This document shows, one piece after another, positions 5,859-14,052 of a DNA stretch of 37,480 nucleotides. Position 1 is the stretch's first letter, and every line of letters starts with the position of its first letter. The notes under the pieces are model-generated. The model saw only the letters and a list, made by a program, of their open reading frames with translations. It was not told the origin of the DNA and made no database searches. The translations under genes were made by a program, and so were the position numbers. The DNA comes from a virus, in IMG/VR virus record IMGVR_UViG_3300042473_000695, positions 1-37,480 of that record; one strand, given 5' to 3'.

Positions 5859-5890
5859 CTTTACAATTGGGAGACGAGTCTCGACCAACA

Positions 5891-5911
5891 CTTTATTATA
5901 AGTTAATAAAG
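5891..5911. repeat. perfect 8-bp inverted repeat
   Basis: CTTTATTA and TAATAAAG separated by five bases, between the last gene of the lysis operon (5920-6108) and its terminator. It may be a binding site or a 3' RNA hairpin. A smaller GAGAC/GTCTC repeat lies between it and the terminator. Confidence 0.45.
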
Positions 5912-5919
5912 ATTCAATG

Positions 5920-6108
5920 TCAAGGAATAATTACGCCTTTTTCAACAAGTGTGTCATACATGTTATTCATCTGCCATTGCAAAAATGGCTGATTTTTAAT
6001 AATCTGCTGTTCAACATCTGCAATATCTGCACCACTGGACACACCAGCAAATCTTGTATCGTTATTTAATTTTTCAAGCATTAAAAGTACTACTTTTTCT
6101 TTTTCCAT
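5920..6108 (-). CDS. small protein, 62 aa, unknown
   Basis: A 62-residue protein that looks like two or three helices (MEKEKVVLLMLEKLNND... and QQIIKNQPFLQWQMNNMYDTL). It starts one base after the stop of the upstream 70-aa gene, with GAGGAAG as ribosome site. It is the last gene of the leftward operon headed by the lysozyme-like enzyme. I recognise no family; being in the operon does not prove a lysis role. Confidence 0.65.
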   Translation of the reverse strand: MEKEKVVLLMLEKLNNDTRFAGVSSGADIADVEQQIIKNQPFLQWQMNNMYDTLVEKGVIIP

Positions 6109-6109
6109 T

Positions 6110-6322
6110 TTATTCTTCCTCGTTTGGTCTAAATGATGGGGCTGGTCCTAGTAGATAGCCCTTATTATGATATTCTACCATTTTTTGCGTGTCTTCTCCA
6201 CCAACAATTTTATTGGACATCAGAGTTAGCAAATCGTATATCCTATGTAGCATTATATAATTTACCATAGGAAGGTTGTCCTCTAAATCAGAGGTATTTA
6301 TTTCATTCAGGTCTTCCTGCAT
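6110..6322 (-). CDS. small protein, 70 aa, unknown
   Basis: A 70-residue protein with an acidic N-terminus, a central helix containing MVNYIMLHRIYDLLTLMSNK, and a Pro/Glu end (SFRPNEEE). It overlaps the 36-aa gene upstream by 20 bases and is one base from the next gene. No signal peptide or membrane span is evident. Function unknown. Confidence 0.6.
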   Translation of the reverse strand: MQEDLNEINTSDLEDNLPMVNYIMLHRIYDLLTLMSNKIVGGEDTQKMVEYHNKGYLLGPAPSFRPNEEE

Positions 6323-6413
6323 CTAACCAAAAAGCCTCTCTACCCATTGCATCGGTTACCCGCATTGGGGCCGATTCGTTTTCTAAATTACAAATACAAT
6401 TATCTTCACACAT
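6303..6413 (-). CDS. Cys-containing miniprotein, 36 aa
   Basis: A 36-residue frame, MCEDNCICNLENESAPMRV..., that neatly fills the space between two leftward genes. Its ATG overlaps the stop of the 71-aa gene (ATGTGTGA), and its TGA lies inside the start of the 70-aa gene. Three Cys lie in the first eight residues (C2, C6, C8). The chained overlaps support it as real; function unknown. Confidence 0.5.
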   Translation of the reverse strand: MCEDNCICNLENESAPMRVTDAMGREAFWLDAGRPE

Positions 6414-6621
6414 TTTTATGTTTATTTACCTCATCGACTATTTTTTGATAGCTAGCTGAACCAAGTGCTTTTTTATAGTCACACTCTAGGCAATATAAGT
6501 ATACCTCATCTAAAAGGTTTTGATTTGAAAAAAGAAGGGATTGGTCTACTGGGCATAAAAGCTTTTCAACCAATCCTTCTTCTGACATGGAGATGTAGGT
6601 TGATACATACTGTACCCTCAT
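6406..6621 (-). CDS. zinc-ribbon-like small protein, 71 aa
   Basis: A 71-residue protein with a CPVDQ...YCLEC arrangement (C23, and C44 and C47), reminiscent of a degenerate zinc ribbon, followed by a charged helix ending KHKNV. Start: GGAGATGGG stands just before the ATG at 6621; an in-frame ATG 11 codons later (MSEEGLVEKLLC) is an alternative. It lies ten bases after the lysozyme-like gene in the same operon. Function unknown. Confidence 0.6.
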   Translation of the reverse strand: MRVQYVSTYISMSEEGLVEKLLCPVDQSLLFSNQNLLDEVYLYCLECDYKKALGSASYQKIVDEVNKHKNV

Positions 6622-6631
6622 CCCATCTCCT

Positions 6632-7174
6632 TTACTTTGTCGGAAATTTTAAATAAAATTCCTTAGCTCTTGGGGTCATACCCTTCCAAGCCGACCAATC
6701 ATTTCCGCCATTGGTCATGTAGTACGTTATCTCTGCGTTTGTTACTGGGTCGAATAACTCCTTGTTACTCTGTAGATCAAATTTCTCAAGTCTTGTAGGA
6801 CCAAGATTTCCAATCATGTTTATCTGAAACAGTCCGTAAGAACTATCTCCTGTATTCTTATTCCCGTTATATGCAAGCGGTCTTCCATTAGATTCACGCT
6901 TTGCTATTGACCATGCTTTCTTAAGGCCTAGTCCTTCGAATCCTACAGCCTTAAGTAATGTTACTAACTCTTCGTCTGTAAGCATCTCAGATGGCTTGTA
7001 AATCTCTTTACTAAAACTATCTAAGACTTCTTGCTTTAATTGGGCTTCAGTTTTCACTAAAGGTTTTACAGTCAAAGCATTTGCTGGGCTTCCAGAAAAC
7101 AAAAACAGTGTTGTCACTGCTATTATTGTCCAGTCACGAACCAAATCGCTAAACTGTTGTTTTATATTCTCCAT
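6632..7174 (-). CDS. secreted lysozyme-like (transglycosylase-fold) endolysin candidate
   Basis: About 180 residues. A short N-terminus is followed by a hydrophobic stretch (WTIIAVTTLFLFSGSPANA, about residues 15-33) that looks like a Sec signal peptide or signal-arrest anchor. The C-terminal half has the lysozyme-fold signature AKRESNGRP (Glu 94 as the likely catalytic acid) followed by SSYGLFQINM, as in SLT/goose-type transglycosylases. It should cleave the glycan strands of peptidoglycan. I chose the ATG at 7174 because AGGAGG is eight bases upstream; the ATG at 7180 is only two bases from it. It heads a leftward operon with four small genes and is expressed from a TTGACA-type promoter. 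The host export system may carry it out, so holin dependence may be only partial. Confidence 0.75.
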   Translation of the reverse strand: MENIKQQFSDLVRDWTIIAVTTLFLFSGSPANALTVKPLVKTEAQLKQEVLDSFSKEIYKPSEMLTDEELVTLLKAVGFEGLGLKKAWSIAKRESNGRPLAYNGNKNTGDSSYGLFQINMIGNLGPTRLEKFDLQSNKELFDPVTNAEITYYMTNGGNDWSAWKGMTPRAKEFYLKFPTK

Positions 7175-7207
7175 TGGCATTTCCTCCTATAGAGATAACG
7201 AACTCTA

Positions 7208-7237
7208 AGAATAGCATTGAATATAAGTAACTGTCAA
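7208..7237 (-). promoter_or_regulatory. leftward promoter of the lysozyme operon
   Basis: Minus strand: TTGACA (7237-7232), 18 bases, TATTCT (7213-7208) with an extended TGC. It gives a short leader containing AGGAGG ahead of the lysozyme-like gene. Confidence 0.7.
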
Positions 7238-7269
7238 GTTAGTTAACTGAAACTATATCTCACATATTG

Positions 7270-7290
7270 ATACTTATAAAAGTATTTTTT
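7270..7290 (+). terminator. weak hairpin with U-tract
   Basis: ATACTT-ATAA-AAGTAT followed by a T-run (7285-7290). The stem is AT-rich and no rightward gene ends nearby, so it may be fortuitous or may stop antisense transcripts before the reductase promoter. Confidence 0.3.
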
Positions 7291-7295
7291 GCCCC

Positions 7296-7324
7296 TAGAC
7301 CATTAAATAAAAGTTTGATACACT
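7296..7324 (+). promoter_or_regulatory. promoter of the ribonucleotide reductase gene
   Basis: TAGACC (7296-7301), 17 bases, TACACT (7319-7324) with an upstream TGA extended element. The leader to the ATG at 7377 is about 45 bases and contains a small GC hairpin (CCGC/GCGG); it is too short for a cobalamin riboswitch. Confidence 0.5.
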
Positions 7325-7376
7325 AGGACTTCATTCAAAATTAGCACCGCAAGGCGGAGAAAAGGTCGTATAGTAA

Positions 7377-9311
7377 ATGTCACAAACTATTGAAAATCCT
7401 TATGAAAACTTTATTGCTTTATCTAGATATGCAAAATGGGTAGAAGCAGAAGGTCGTAGAGAAACATGGGGAGAGACAGTAGACAGATATTTTTCATTTA
7501 TGACTAACCATTTAAAGACAAACCATAATTATATTCCAAATGAAAAGCTAGTTGCGGAATTAAAAGAGTTTGTATTTCAACGAAATGTTATGCCGTCCAT
7601 GAGATCTGTAATGACTTCTGGAGCTGCACTTGAAAGAGATAATGTTGCTGGGTACAATTGTGCTTTTCTGCCAGTTGACTCACCACGATCATTTGATGAA
7701 ACAATGTATGTTCTGATGTGTGGAACAGGCGTAGGGTTTTCGGTAGAATATAAGTATATTAATAAGCTACCGCCAGTACCAGAAAAACTAGAAAAGTCAG
7801 ATACTGTAATTGTTGTAGAAGATTCTAAACAGGGCTGGGCAAAAGCATATCGTGAACTGCTTGCATTGCTTTGGACTGGACATATTCCAGCAATTGATGT
7901 TTCAAAAGTTAGACCTGCAGGCGCAAGACTTAAGACAATGGGTGGAAGGTCTTCAGGACCACAACCACTTGTAAATCTATTTGATTTTACAATTGCAAAG
8001 TTTAAAAATGCCACAGGAAGAAGCCTTAAGCCAATCGAGTGTCATGACATTATGTGCAAGATTGGTGAAGTTGTTGTAGTAGGTGGAGTTCGCAGATCAG
8101 CAATGATTTCTCTTTCAAACATTAACGATATTGAAATGGCTCAAGCAAAATCTGGAAATTGGTGGGAGCAAAGCCCACAACGTGCACTATCAAATAACTC
8201 TGTTGCATATTCTCGCAAGCCAGAGATGGAACAATTTATAGCAGAATGGAAATCTTTATATGACTCTAAGTCGGGAGAACGAGGTATATATAATGTGGCC
8301 GCAGCTCAGGCCCAAGCAGCAAAGTTTGGAAGAAGAGATCCAGATATACACTACGGAACTAACCCATGCTCAGAAATTATCTTACGTCCTTACCAGTTTT
8401 GTAACCTTTCAGAAGTCGTATTACGTGAAAACGATACAAAGAAAGATATTCAACGCAAAGTTGAGCTTGCAACAATTCTTGGGACTTGGCAATCAACACT
8501 AACAGACTTTAAGTATCTTCGCAAGATCTGGAAAGACAATACAGAAGAAGAGCGACTGCTTGGAGTTTCTTTGACTGGGCAATTTGGACATAAGTTTATG
8601 TCTGGCAAAGAAGACCTAATTTCACTTGAGGCATTTCTTATGACTTTGCGTGAAAAAGCAAGAGAAGTAAATAAAGAAGAGTCTTCCAAAATAGGTATTC
8701 CAGAATCGGCAGCTATTACATGCGTAAAGCCTTCTGGAACAGTTTCTCAATTAGTTGGAGTTTCTTCTGGAATGCATCCATGGCATTCTCCATATTACAT
8801 TCGTACGGTTCGTGGATCAAAGGGAGATCCAATTTCAACTTTCTTAAAGGAAGTCGGAATCCCAGTAGAAGACGACGTAATGAAGCCAAACGATACATAC
8901 GTATTTTCATTTCCAGTAAAAGCACCAGAAGGAGCAATTGTAAGAAATGATCTTACAGCAATTGACCATTTAAACATTTGGTTAGTGTACCAACGTGCTT
9001 GGTGTGAACATAAGCCATCAATTACTGTTTCCGTAAAAGAAGATGAGTGGATGGAGGTAGGGGCCTGGGTTTATAAGAATTTTGATGAAGTTTCTGGAAT
9101 TTCTTTCCTCCCCCATTCAGAGCATACATACAAGCAAGCGCCATACCAGGAAGTTTCTAAAGAAGAGTATGATGCTCTTGTTGAAAAAATGCCAAAAAAT
9201 ATTCGTTGGGAAGATTTGTCTTTCTATGAAACAGAAGATGGAACATCACCCTCTGCCACCCTTGCCTGTAGCTCTGACGGCAACTGCGAACTTGTAGATA
9301 TTTCAGCATAG
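7377..9311 (+). CDS. nrdJ: class II (adenosylcobalamin-dependent) ribonucleotide reductase
   Basis: A 644-residue reductase that converts ribonucleotides to deoxyribonucleotides with a B12-generated thiyl radical, supplying dNTPs for phage DNA. Visible residues fit the class: C95 in GYNCAF and C342 in QFCNL are the redox pair; N329-P-C331-S-E333 is the thiyl loop with the proton-relay Asn and Glu; the 11-residue spacing C331 to C342 equals that in the Lactobacillus leichmannii enzyme. VKPSGTVSQL (about 447-456) is the phosphate-binding loop. A C-terminal C631-x5-C637 tail should accept electrons from thioredoxin. It is about 95 residues shorter than the monomeric triphosphate reductase of Lactobacillus. 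No intein, split or NrdR box is apparent. It depends on host or environmental cobalamin. Confidence 0.93.
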   Translation: MSQTIENPYENFIALSRYAKWVEAEGRRETWGETVDRYFSFMTNHLKTNHNYIPNEKLVAELKEFVFQRNVMPSMRSVMTSGAALERDNVAGYNCAFLPVDSPRSFDETMYVLMCGTGVGFSVEYKYINKLPPVPEKLEKSDTVIVVEDSKQGWAKAYRELLALLWTGHIPAIDVSKVRPAGARLKTMGGRSSGPQPLVNLFDFTIAKFKNATGRSLKPIECHDIMCKIGEVVVVGGVRRSAMISLSNINDIEMAQAKSGNWWEQSPQRALSNNSVAYSRKPEMEQFIAEWKSLYDSKSGERGIYNVAAAQAQAAKFGRRDPDIHYGTNPCSEIILRPYQFCNLSEVVLRENDTKKDIQRKVELATILGTWQSTLTDFKYLRKIWKDNTEEERLLGVSLTGQFGHKFMSGKEDLISLEAFLMTLREKAREVNKEESSKIGIPESAAITCVKPSGTVSQLVGVSSGMHPWHSPYYIRTVRGSKGDPISTFLKEVGIPVEDDVMKPNDTYVFSFPVKAPEGAIVRNDLTAIDHLNIWLVYQRAWCEHKPSITVSVKEDEWMEVGAWVYKNFDEVSGISFLPHSEHTYKQAPYQEVSKEEYDALVEKMPKNIRWEDLSFYETEDGTSPSATLACSSDGNCELVDISA

Positions 9312-9320
9312 TGGTAGAAT
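9292..9320 (+). promoter_or_regulatory. promoter of the holin-like gene
   Basis: TTGTAG (9292-9297), 17 bases, TAGAAT (9315-9320) with extended TGG. It overlaps the end of the reductase gene. Confidence 0.5.
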
Positions 9321-9327
9321 TGTAGTA

Positions 9328-9364
9328 TTCGGCCACAGCCGAAAATTCCAAGGGCAAATTGCCC
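9328..9364 (+). other. two hairpins in the leader of the holin-like gene
   Basis: TTCGGC-CACA-GCCGAA (9328-9343), a perfect 6-bp stem, and GGGCA-AAT-TGCCC (9352-9364), a 5-bp stem. Neither has a U-tract. They lie between the promoter and the ribosome site (AGGAG at 9368) and could tune stability or timing of expression. Confidence 0.5.
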
Positions 9365-9380
9365 ACAAGGAGATAATAAA

Positions 9381-9620
9381 ATGGCTAAATTTGCAAAAGC
9401 AGATTTAAATAAAGATGGGAAAGTAACTATGCAAGAACAAATCCTAGCAGCATTGGCTAGCTACGGAAGAGCATTTCTTTCAGCAGCGCTAGCTTTATAC
9501 ATGACAGGCAATACAAATCCTAGAGATTTATTGCTTGGCGGAGTGGCAGCAGTAGCACCCGTAATTTTAAAGGCATTAAATCCAAATGATAAAAATTTTG
9601 GATTTACCAACAAAGCCTAA
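9381..9620 (+). CDS. holin candidate with EF-hand calcium loop, 79 aa
   Basis: A 79-residue protein. Residues 8-19 (DLNKDGKVTMQE) form a canonical 12-residue EF-hand loop with Asp8, Asn10, Asp12 and Glu19 as calcium ligands. Two hydrophobic segments follow (about 20-43 and 49-66), and the end is polar. Size, two membrane spans and position after the reductase and across from the lysozyme operon suggest a holin, but sequence alone does not prove it. The calcium loop is unusual for a holin and may sense or require Ca2+. It has its own promoter, a structured leader and a terminator right after it. Confidence 0.6.
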   Translation: MAKFAKADLNKDGKVTMQEQILAALASYGRAFLSAALALYMTGNTNPRDLLLGGVAAVAPVILKALNPNDKNFGFTNKA

Positions 9621-9627
9621 GTTATAG

Positions 9628-9655
9628 TTGATTAGGAACGCCTTTATGCTAAAAT
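9628..9655 (+). promoter_or_regulatory. possible promoter overlapping the terminator
   Basis: TTGATT (9628-9633), 16 bases, TAAAAT (9650-9655) with extended TGC. The -10 lies in the loop of the terminator hairpin, so termination of the holin transcript and start of the fibre operon (from 9689) may use the same DNA. Confidence 0.4.
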
Positions 9656-9672
9656 TGGCATAAGGGCTTTTC
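9640..9672 (+). terminator. intrinsic terminator after the holin-like gene
   Basis: GCCTTTATGC pairs with GCATAAGGGC (one G-U pair) around an 8-base loop, followed by TTTTCT. It separates the reductase/holin part from the fibre genes. Confidence 0.75.
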
Positions 9673-9688
9673 TAATTTAGGGGTAAAT

Positions 9689-10033
9689 GTGGCAGCGCAA
9701 AAGAATTTTGAAGTTGATCAAAATACAACGTTTACGTTTGAGGTCCAGTACCTAGACGAAGATCAGACACCTATTCAACTTCATAATCACACAGCAAAAC
9801 TTCAAGTTAGAGATACTCAAGGCGGTAAAAAGCTAGCGTTTACTTTAACAGAACAAGATGGTTTAACAATAAGTCCAGTAGAAGGAAAAATACAAATTTC
9901 TATATCTCCAGATAGAACAAACAAAATGTTTTTCCCAAAATCCGCATACGACCTAGTATTAGTTGATCCAAGCGTAAACAAGACTAGGCTCCTAGAAGGA
10001 TATATGACATTGAATAGATCGGTAACAGTGTAA
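9689..10033 (+). CDS. tail-fibre/baseplate-associated beta protein, 114 aa
   Basis: A 114-residue protein starting with GTG (AGGGG eight bases upstream). It is all beta-strand in look: TFTFEVQYLDEDQTPIQL, then KLQVRD, then a strand-rich end. This resembles the N-terminal domain of phage baseplate upper/tail proteins (BppU-like). It is first of the fibre operon and overlaps the next gene by one base (TAATG). Likely a virion component at the tail tip; the family call is tentative. Confidence 0.6.
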   Translation: MAAQKNFEVDQNTTFTFEVQYLDEDQTPIQLHNHTAKLQVRDTQGGKKLAFTLTEQDGLTISPVEGKIQISISPDRTNKMFFPKSAYDLVLVDPSVNKTRLLEGYMTLNRSVTV

Positions 10034-10467
10034 TGGCAACAAAATTAATAGTTACAGAAAATAACCCACTTGTAGTAGTTAGGTCTACTGGAGCGCCTGG
10101 AAGAACAATAATAAGTGGAGGCGGAAACCCAGATGCCACCCTTGGAGTCCCAGGAGACTTTTATTTTGATACAAACACAACAAGGTTTTGGGGCCCAAAG
10201 GCTTCAACAAATACTTGGAATATAAACAATAGCTTTATCTTGGATAAACAAATTTCATTGACATATCCATGGGAAATGGCACAAATAACTGGGCCAGTCT
10301 CTGGAGTCTATTCAGTTCAGATAAATCACAACCTTGGGTTCCACCCAAACGTAACCGTCAAATCTAGCGCTGGGGACATCCTAGAAACTGGAATAGACTA
10401 TAATAGTATTAATCAAATAACACTGACAATGGCGCAACCGTTCTCAGGGACAGCATATCTGTCATAA
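10033..10467 (+). CDS. tail-fibre component, 144 aa
   Basis: A 144-residue protein containing the motif PGDFYFDTNTTRFWGP (about 40-55), a small beta-hairpin module found in phage fibre N-termini (compare GQIYFDTGTHVLYFYNG in the next gene and GDIYFNIVTKNLRIYNG in the one after). The C-terminal half (VYSVQINHNLGFHPNVTV) recurs as ITHNLGTTDVTV in the gene at 10480. Together with its neighbours it looks like a set of stacked fibre subunits. It is coupled to the upstream gene. Confidence 0.6.
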   Translation: MATKLIVTENNPLVVVRSTGAPGRTIISGGGNPDATLGVPGDFYFDTNTTRFWGPKASTNTWNINNSFILDKQISLTYPWEMAQITGPVSGVYSVQINHNLGFHPNVTVKSSAGDILETGIDYNSINQITLTMAQPFSGTAYLS

Positions 10468-10479
10468 GGGAGAAAGAAA

Positions 10480-11451
10480 ATGGCAAAAAAGTTTTTAGTT
10501 AGCATTGATCTTAACAAGAATGAGTTACTCAATGCTAGAATTCAGAATTTAGGGTCAGCCCCTTCATCACCAGTTGCAGGTCAGATTTACTTTGATACAG
10601 GCACACATGTACTATATTTCTACAATGGAACAGAGTGGACACCAACCTCTGGTTCACAAGAAGTAATTCAAGATTTAATCGGATCGACAGTTGTTGGCGG
10701 AACAGGATTAACAGCAACATATAGCGACACAGCAGGAACAAATACAATAAAATTAAATGATACCGCAGTAACAGCTGGAACTTATGGCTCAATTACAAAG
10801 GTACCAACATTTACAGTAGATCAGCAAGGTAGATTAACTGGAGCAAGCGAAGCAAATTTAGTTATACCACTAGATTCACAAACAACAGGTGACTATGTAG
10901 CAACTATTATTGGAACAACAAATGAAGTTACAGTTTCACCAAATAGCGGACACAACGCAGCAGTAACTATTGGTCTTCCAGATAACGTAGAAATTACTGG
11001 CAACTTACAGGTTGGTGGAAACTTAAATGTTATTGGAACTGTTAACTCTGTAAACACTACACAGATTAACATTGAAGATAATAAGGTAAAACTCAATAGC
11101 AATTTTACTGGAACTCCAACAACAGATGCTGGATTAACTGTAGAGCGTGGCTCAGAGACAGATGTAGAGATTCTGTGGAATGAAACATCTGATACATGGA
11201 CATTAACAAATAACGGAACAGCATATCACGCAATTGCTAGAAAATATGCAGAGACGCTAGGCGCATCTGCTACATCATACGCAATTACTCACAATCTTGG
11301 CACAACTGATGTAACTGTTCAAATTTTTGAAGCAGCTTCCCCATTTGCACAGATTGAGGCAGATGTAAAAAGAACAAGCTTAAACGTTGTTACAGTAGAT
11401 TTTGCAATTGCACCAGCAGCTGGAGAATATAAAGTAGTAGTTGTAGGTTAA
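10480..11451 (+). CDS. tail-fibre protein, 323 aa
   Basis: A 323-residue fibre-type protein. N-terminal residues 1-50 hold the YFDTGTHVLYFYNGTEW hairpin; the centre is rich in Thr, Gly and Asn with repeated beta patterns (TGLTATYSDTAGTNTIKL; GNLQVGGNLNVIGTV), typical of trimeric beta-helical shafts. The end (about 275-323) contains the THNLGTTDVTVQIFE module shared with the gene at 10033, probably a receptor-facing or trimerisation domain. A GGGAGAAAG ribosome site precedes the ATG. Confidence 0.7.
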   Translation: MAKKFLVSIDLNKNELLNARIQNLGSAPSSPVAGQIYFDTGTHVLYFYNGTEWTPTSGSQEVIQDLIGSTVVGGTGLTATYSDTAGTNTIKLNDTAVTAGTYGSITKVPTFTVDQQGRLTGASEANLVIPLDSQTTGDYVATIIGTTNEVTVSPNSGHNAAVTIGLPDNVEITGNLQVGGNLNVIGTVNSVNTTQINIEDNKVKLNSNFTGTPTTDAGLTVERGSETDVEILWNETSDTWTLTNNGTAYHAIARKYAETLGASATSYAITHNLGTTDVTVQIFEAASPFAQIEADVKRTSLNVVTVDFAIAPAAGEYKVVVVG

Positions 11452-11455
11452 TAGT

Positions 11456-11914
11456 ATGTCAAGACAGATGAAGGTTGCCCTTAATCTTCTTACCTCCATG
11501 GAGAATCCAGATATAGGCACAGCTGGAGACATTTATTTTAACATAGTAACTAAAAACTTAAGAATATATAACGGATTAGTTTGGGTTGAATTGACCCCAC
11601 CAAGTACAGACCCAACTCCATTTTACATGCACACACACACGTTTGATGGAGATGTTCATACAATTGACGTACAGAACAAGATAACATTTAAAGATACAAA
11701 CGTTATAGACACCCCCGCAGTATCATTACCAATTATAGTTGGCTATGACGGGCAAAATGCTTCATCTCTTAATGATGGCGGATCAATAACAGACCAAACA
11801 TTACTTGATGGCGGAAACGTTGAAGGACAAGCACAGCAAGTAGAAGATCAAATTCTAGAAGGAGGTAACTCTGCAGACATAGATGGTATAATTGTTGATG
11901 CAGGGGGTTCATAA
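11456..11914 (+). CDS. tail-fibre component, 152 aa
   Basis: A 152-residue protein whose N-terminus repeats the fibre hairpin (GDIYFNIVTKNLRIYNGLVW). The C-terminal part is Gly/Asp-rich with a repeated pattern LNDGGSI, LLDGGNV, ILEGGNS, VDAGGS (about 113-152), like a short beta-roll or linker. It ends one base before the next fibre gene. Probably a short accessory fibre or connector. Confidence 0.6.
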   Translation: MSRQMKVALNLLTSMENPDIGTAGDIYFNIVTKNLRIYNGLVWVELTPPSTDPTPFYMHTHTFDGDVHTIDVQNKITFKDTNVIDTPAVSLPIIVGYDGQNASSLNDGGSITDQTLLDGGNVEGQAQQVEDQILEGGNSADIDGIIVDAGGS

Positions 11915-11915
11915 A

Positions 11916-14045
11916 ATGGCATTAAGAATACAACTAAGAAGAGATACAGCAGCAAATTGGGTAACAAATAACCCTATATTGCTTTCTGGAGAATTAGGCT
12001 TCGAAACAGACACACTAAAATTTAAAGTTGGTAACGGCTCTAGATGGAATGCAACAGCCTCATATGCATTGAAATTAGGAGAAGCAAACGGAGTAGCAAC
12101 ACTTAACTCTATTGGTAAAATTCCAACATCTCAGCTTCCAGACTCTATTTCTGCATCCGTAGATTTAAATGGAGCAATTGCTGCATTGACAACAAATTCA
12201 ATTGCAGAAGGATCAACCAATAAATATTTTACAAATCAAAGAGCAATTGACGCCGCTGCTTCTGCAATATCAGCAGCTCTTGCAACAGAAATAATAAATA
12301 GAAATAGCGCAATTACAGCTCAGGCAGCCACTACTACAACTGCAATTGCAACAGCAAAATCTCAAGCGATTACAGCAGCAGCAGATGATGCTTCTGCAAA
12401 AGTTATTGCTGCTAAATCTGATCTAACTACAATAATTCAATCAAATACGACAGCAGTAAATTCTTACACAGATGCAAAAATTGCAACAGAGGTAACAAAT
12501 AGAAACACAGCAATTTCAACAGCAGTGTCTGGAATTACATCTGGATCTGGAACAGTTGGACCAGCAGGACCACAAGGTTTACCTGGACTAGATGGCGCAG
12601 CAGGCGCAACAGGAGCTCAAGGACCAAAAGGCGACACAGGAGATCAAGGACCAAAAGGCGACACAGGATTAACTGGACTGACAGGACCAGCAGGTACAAA
12701 TGGCACTAACGGAACTAACGGATCATCAGCAACCATAGTAGTTGGCTCAGTAACAACTGGAAATCCTGGAACTTCTGTATCTGTAACAAACTCTGGAACC
12801 TCCTCAGCAGCAATATTAAATTTTACAATTCCAAAAGGTGATGTAGGCGCAGCAGGCTCAGGAACTTCAACTTTTTCAGGAACAACCGACGCAGTAGCAG
12901 AAGGAACAAGTAATCTTTATTTTACAGACGCAAGAGCACTTTCAGCAACAAATCAAAGATTTACAGATGTCTATGTTAACATAAATCAAGCAACCGATGA
13001 CTTGATGGCGTATGGCGCTTCTAACTATTTAACATCTTCAAGCTTGGGAAACACCCTAGACGGATATGTAATGGAAGCAGATGCAGATTTAGCAGGAGGA
13101 TATGCAAAACTTGGGGCATCAAGCGGTAAAATTCTAGACTCTGTAATTCCTTCTACAATTGCAAGAACATCAGATATAACATCAGCAATAGCAAATGTTG
13201 TAAATGCAGCACCAGCTTCATTTGATACACTTAAGGAAATTTCAGACTATATTGCCTCAGACCAAACAGCAGGAACAGCATTAACAACATTAGTAGGGAC
13301 TAAGCTTTCTTCAACAGATGCAGCATCCACATATGCTCCAATTGCTTCCCCTACATTCACTGGTACAGTGGGTGGCATAACAAAGACAATGGTTGGCTTA
13401 GGAAATGTTGACAATACAACAGATCTATTAAAGCCTATATCTACTGCAACCCAAACAGCATTAGACACTAAATTGGCTACATCAACCGCATCAACAACAT
13501 ATGCGCCAAAAGCATCACCAACATTTACTGGTACAGTAGATTTTTCTGGTGCAACAGTAACTGGCATCTCAGCACTACCAACACAATTAAATAATGAAGG
13601 AAAATATTTAACAACTAATGGAACGTCATCATCATGGGCAACTCTTAATTTAGCAGCCTATGCTCCAATTAACAACCCATCATTTACTGGAACAGTAGAC
13701 TTTACCAATGCAGCGCTTTCTGGCATTGTTGGTGGAATTACAACAGACATGATTGCAAATGGAACGATTACAAATTTTGATATAAACGCAGCAGCAGCAA
13801 TTGATCAAACAAAAATTGCTGGAACAGCGGTAGTAAGAACAGACACAGCTACAGTAACAAATGAAATGCTTGCTGGCTCAATAACCAACAGCAAGCTAGT
13901 AAATTCATCTATTACTGTAAATGGAACTACAGTAGCTCTTGGTGGTACCGCAACAATAGCTGCGGGTGCAAAAACATTCTATAATAACACTGGCACATTA
14001 CCTACTACTGGAATGGTTGCTGGAGATATTTATATACAGTACTAG
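11916..14045 (+). CDS. large collagen-containing tail fibre, 709 aa
   Basis: A 709-residue fibre. I chose the ATG at 11916 (GGGGG eight bases upstream); an upstream in-frame ATG lies inside the previous gene. Residues 1-45 (LRIQLRRDTAANW...PILLSGELGFETDT) match the N-terminal pattern of Mtd-like phage receptor proteins and fibres. Residues about 60-200 are an Ala-rich coiled-coil-like region. About 215-270 is a collagen-like Gly-X-Y stretch (GPAGPQGLPGLDGAAGATGA and following). Then come a phage-tail-repeat unit (AAPASFDTLKEISDYI, about 430) and three TFTGTVD-type repeats. The Gly-X-Pro sites could be substrates for the phage 2OG oxygenases. Trimeric receptor-binding fibre is the likely role. 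Confidence 0.8.
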   Translation: MALRIQLRRDTAANWVTNNPILLSGELGFETDTLKFKVGNGSRWNATASYALKLGEANGVATLNSIGKIPTSQLPDSISASVDLNGAIAALTTNSIAEGSTNKYFTNQRAIDAAASAISAALATEIINRNSAITAQAATTTTAIATAKSQAITAAADDASAKVIAAKSDLTTIIQSNTTAVNSYTDAKIATEVTNRNTAISTAVSGITSGSGTVGPAGPQGLPGLDGAAGATGAQGPKGDTGDQGPKGDTGLTGLTGPAGTNGTNGTNGSSATIVVGSVTTGNPGTSVSVTNSGTSSAAILNFTIPKGDVGAAGSGTSTFSGTTDAVAEGTSNLYFTDARALSATNQRFTDVYVNINQATDDLMAYGASNYLTSSSLGNTLDGYVMEADADLAGGYAKLGASSGKILDSVIPSTIARTSDITSAIANVVNAAPASFDTLKEISDYIASDQTAGTALTTLVGTKLSSTDAASTYAPIASPTFTGTVGGITKTMVGLGNVDNTTDLLKPISTATQTALDTKLATSTASTTYAPKASPTFTGTVDFSGATVTGISALPTQLNNEGKYLTTNGTSSSWATLNLAAYAPINNPSFTGTVDFTNAALSGIVGGITTDMIANGTITNFDINAAAAIDQTKIAGTAVVRTDTATVTNEMLAGSITNSKLVNSSITVNGTTVALGGTATIAAGAKTFYNNTGTLPTTGMVAGDIYIQY

Positions 14046-14052
14046 GATATAA

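Noticed and set aside
5796-5891. N-terminal extension of the 52-aa gene to 5891
   Set aside because: It would cover the lysis-operon terminator and the promoter; the ATG at 5795 is better placed.
7325-7376. Cobalamin riboswitch before the B12-dependent reductase
   Set aside because: The leader is only about 50 bases and lacks a B12-box; it is far too short for that riboswitch.
7577-8014. 145-aa minus-strand frame inside the reductase gene
   Set aside because: It is antisense to conserved reductase motifs, with no start signals; a shadow frame.
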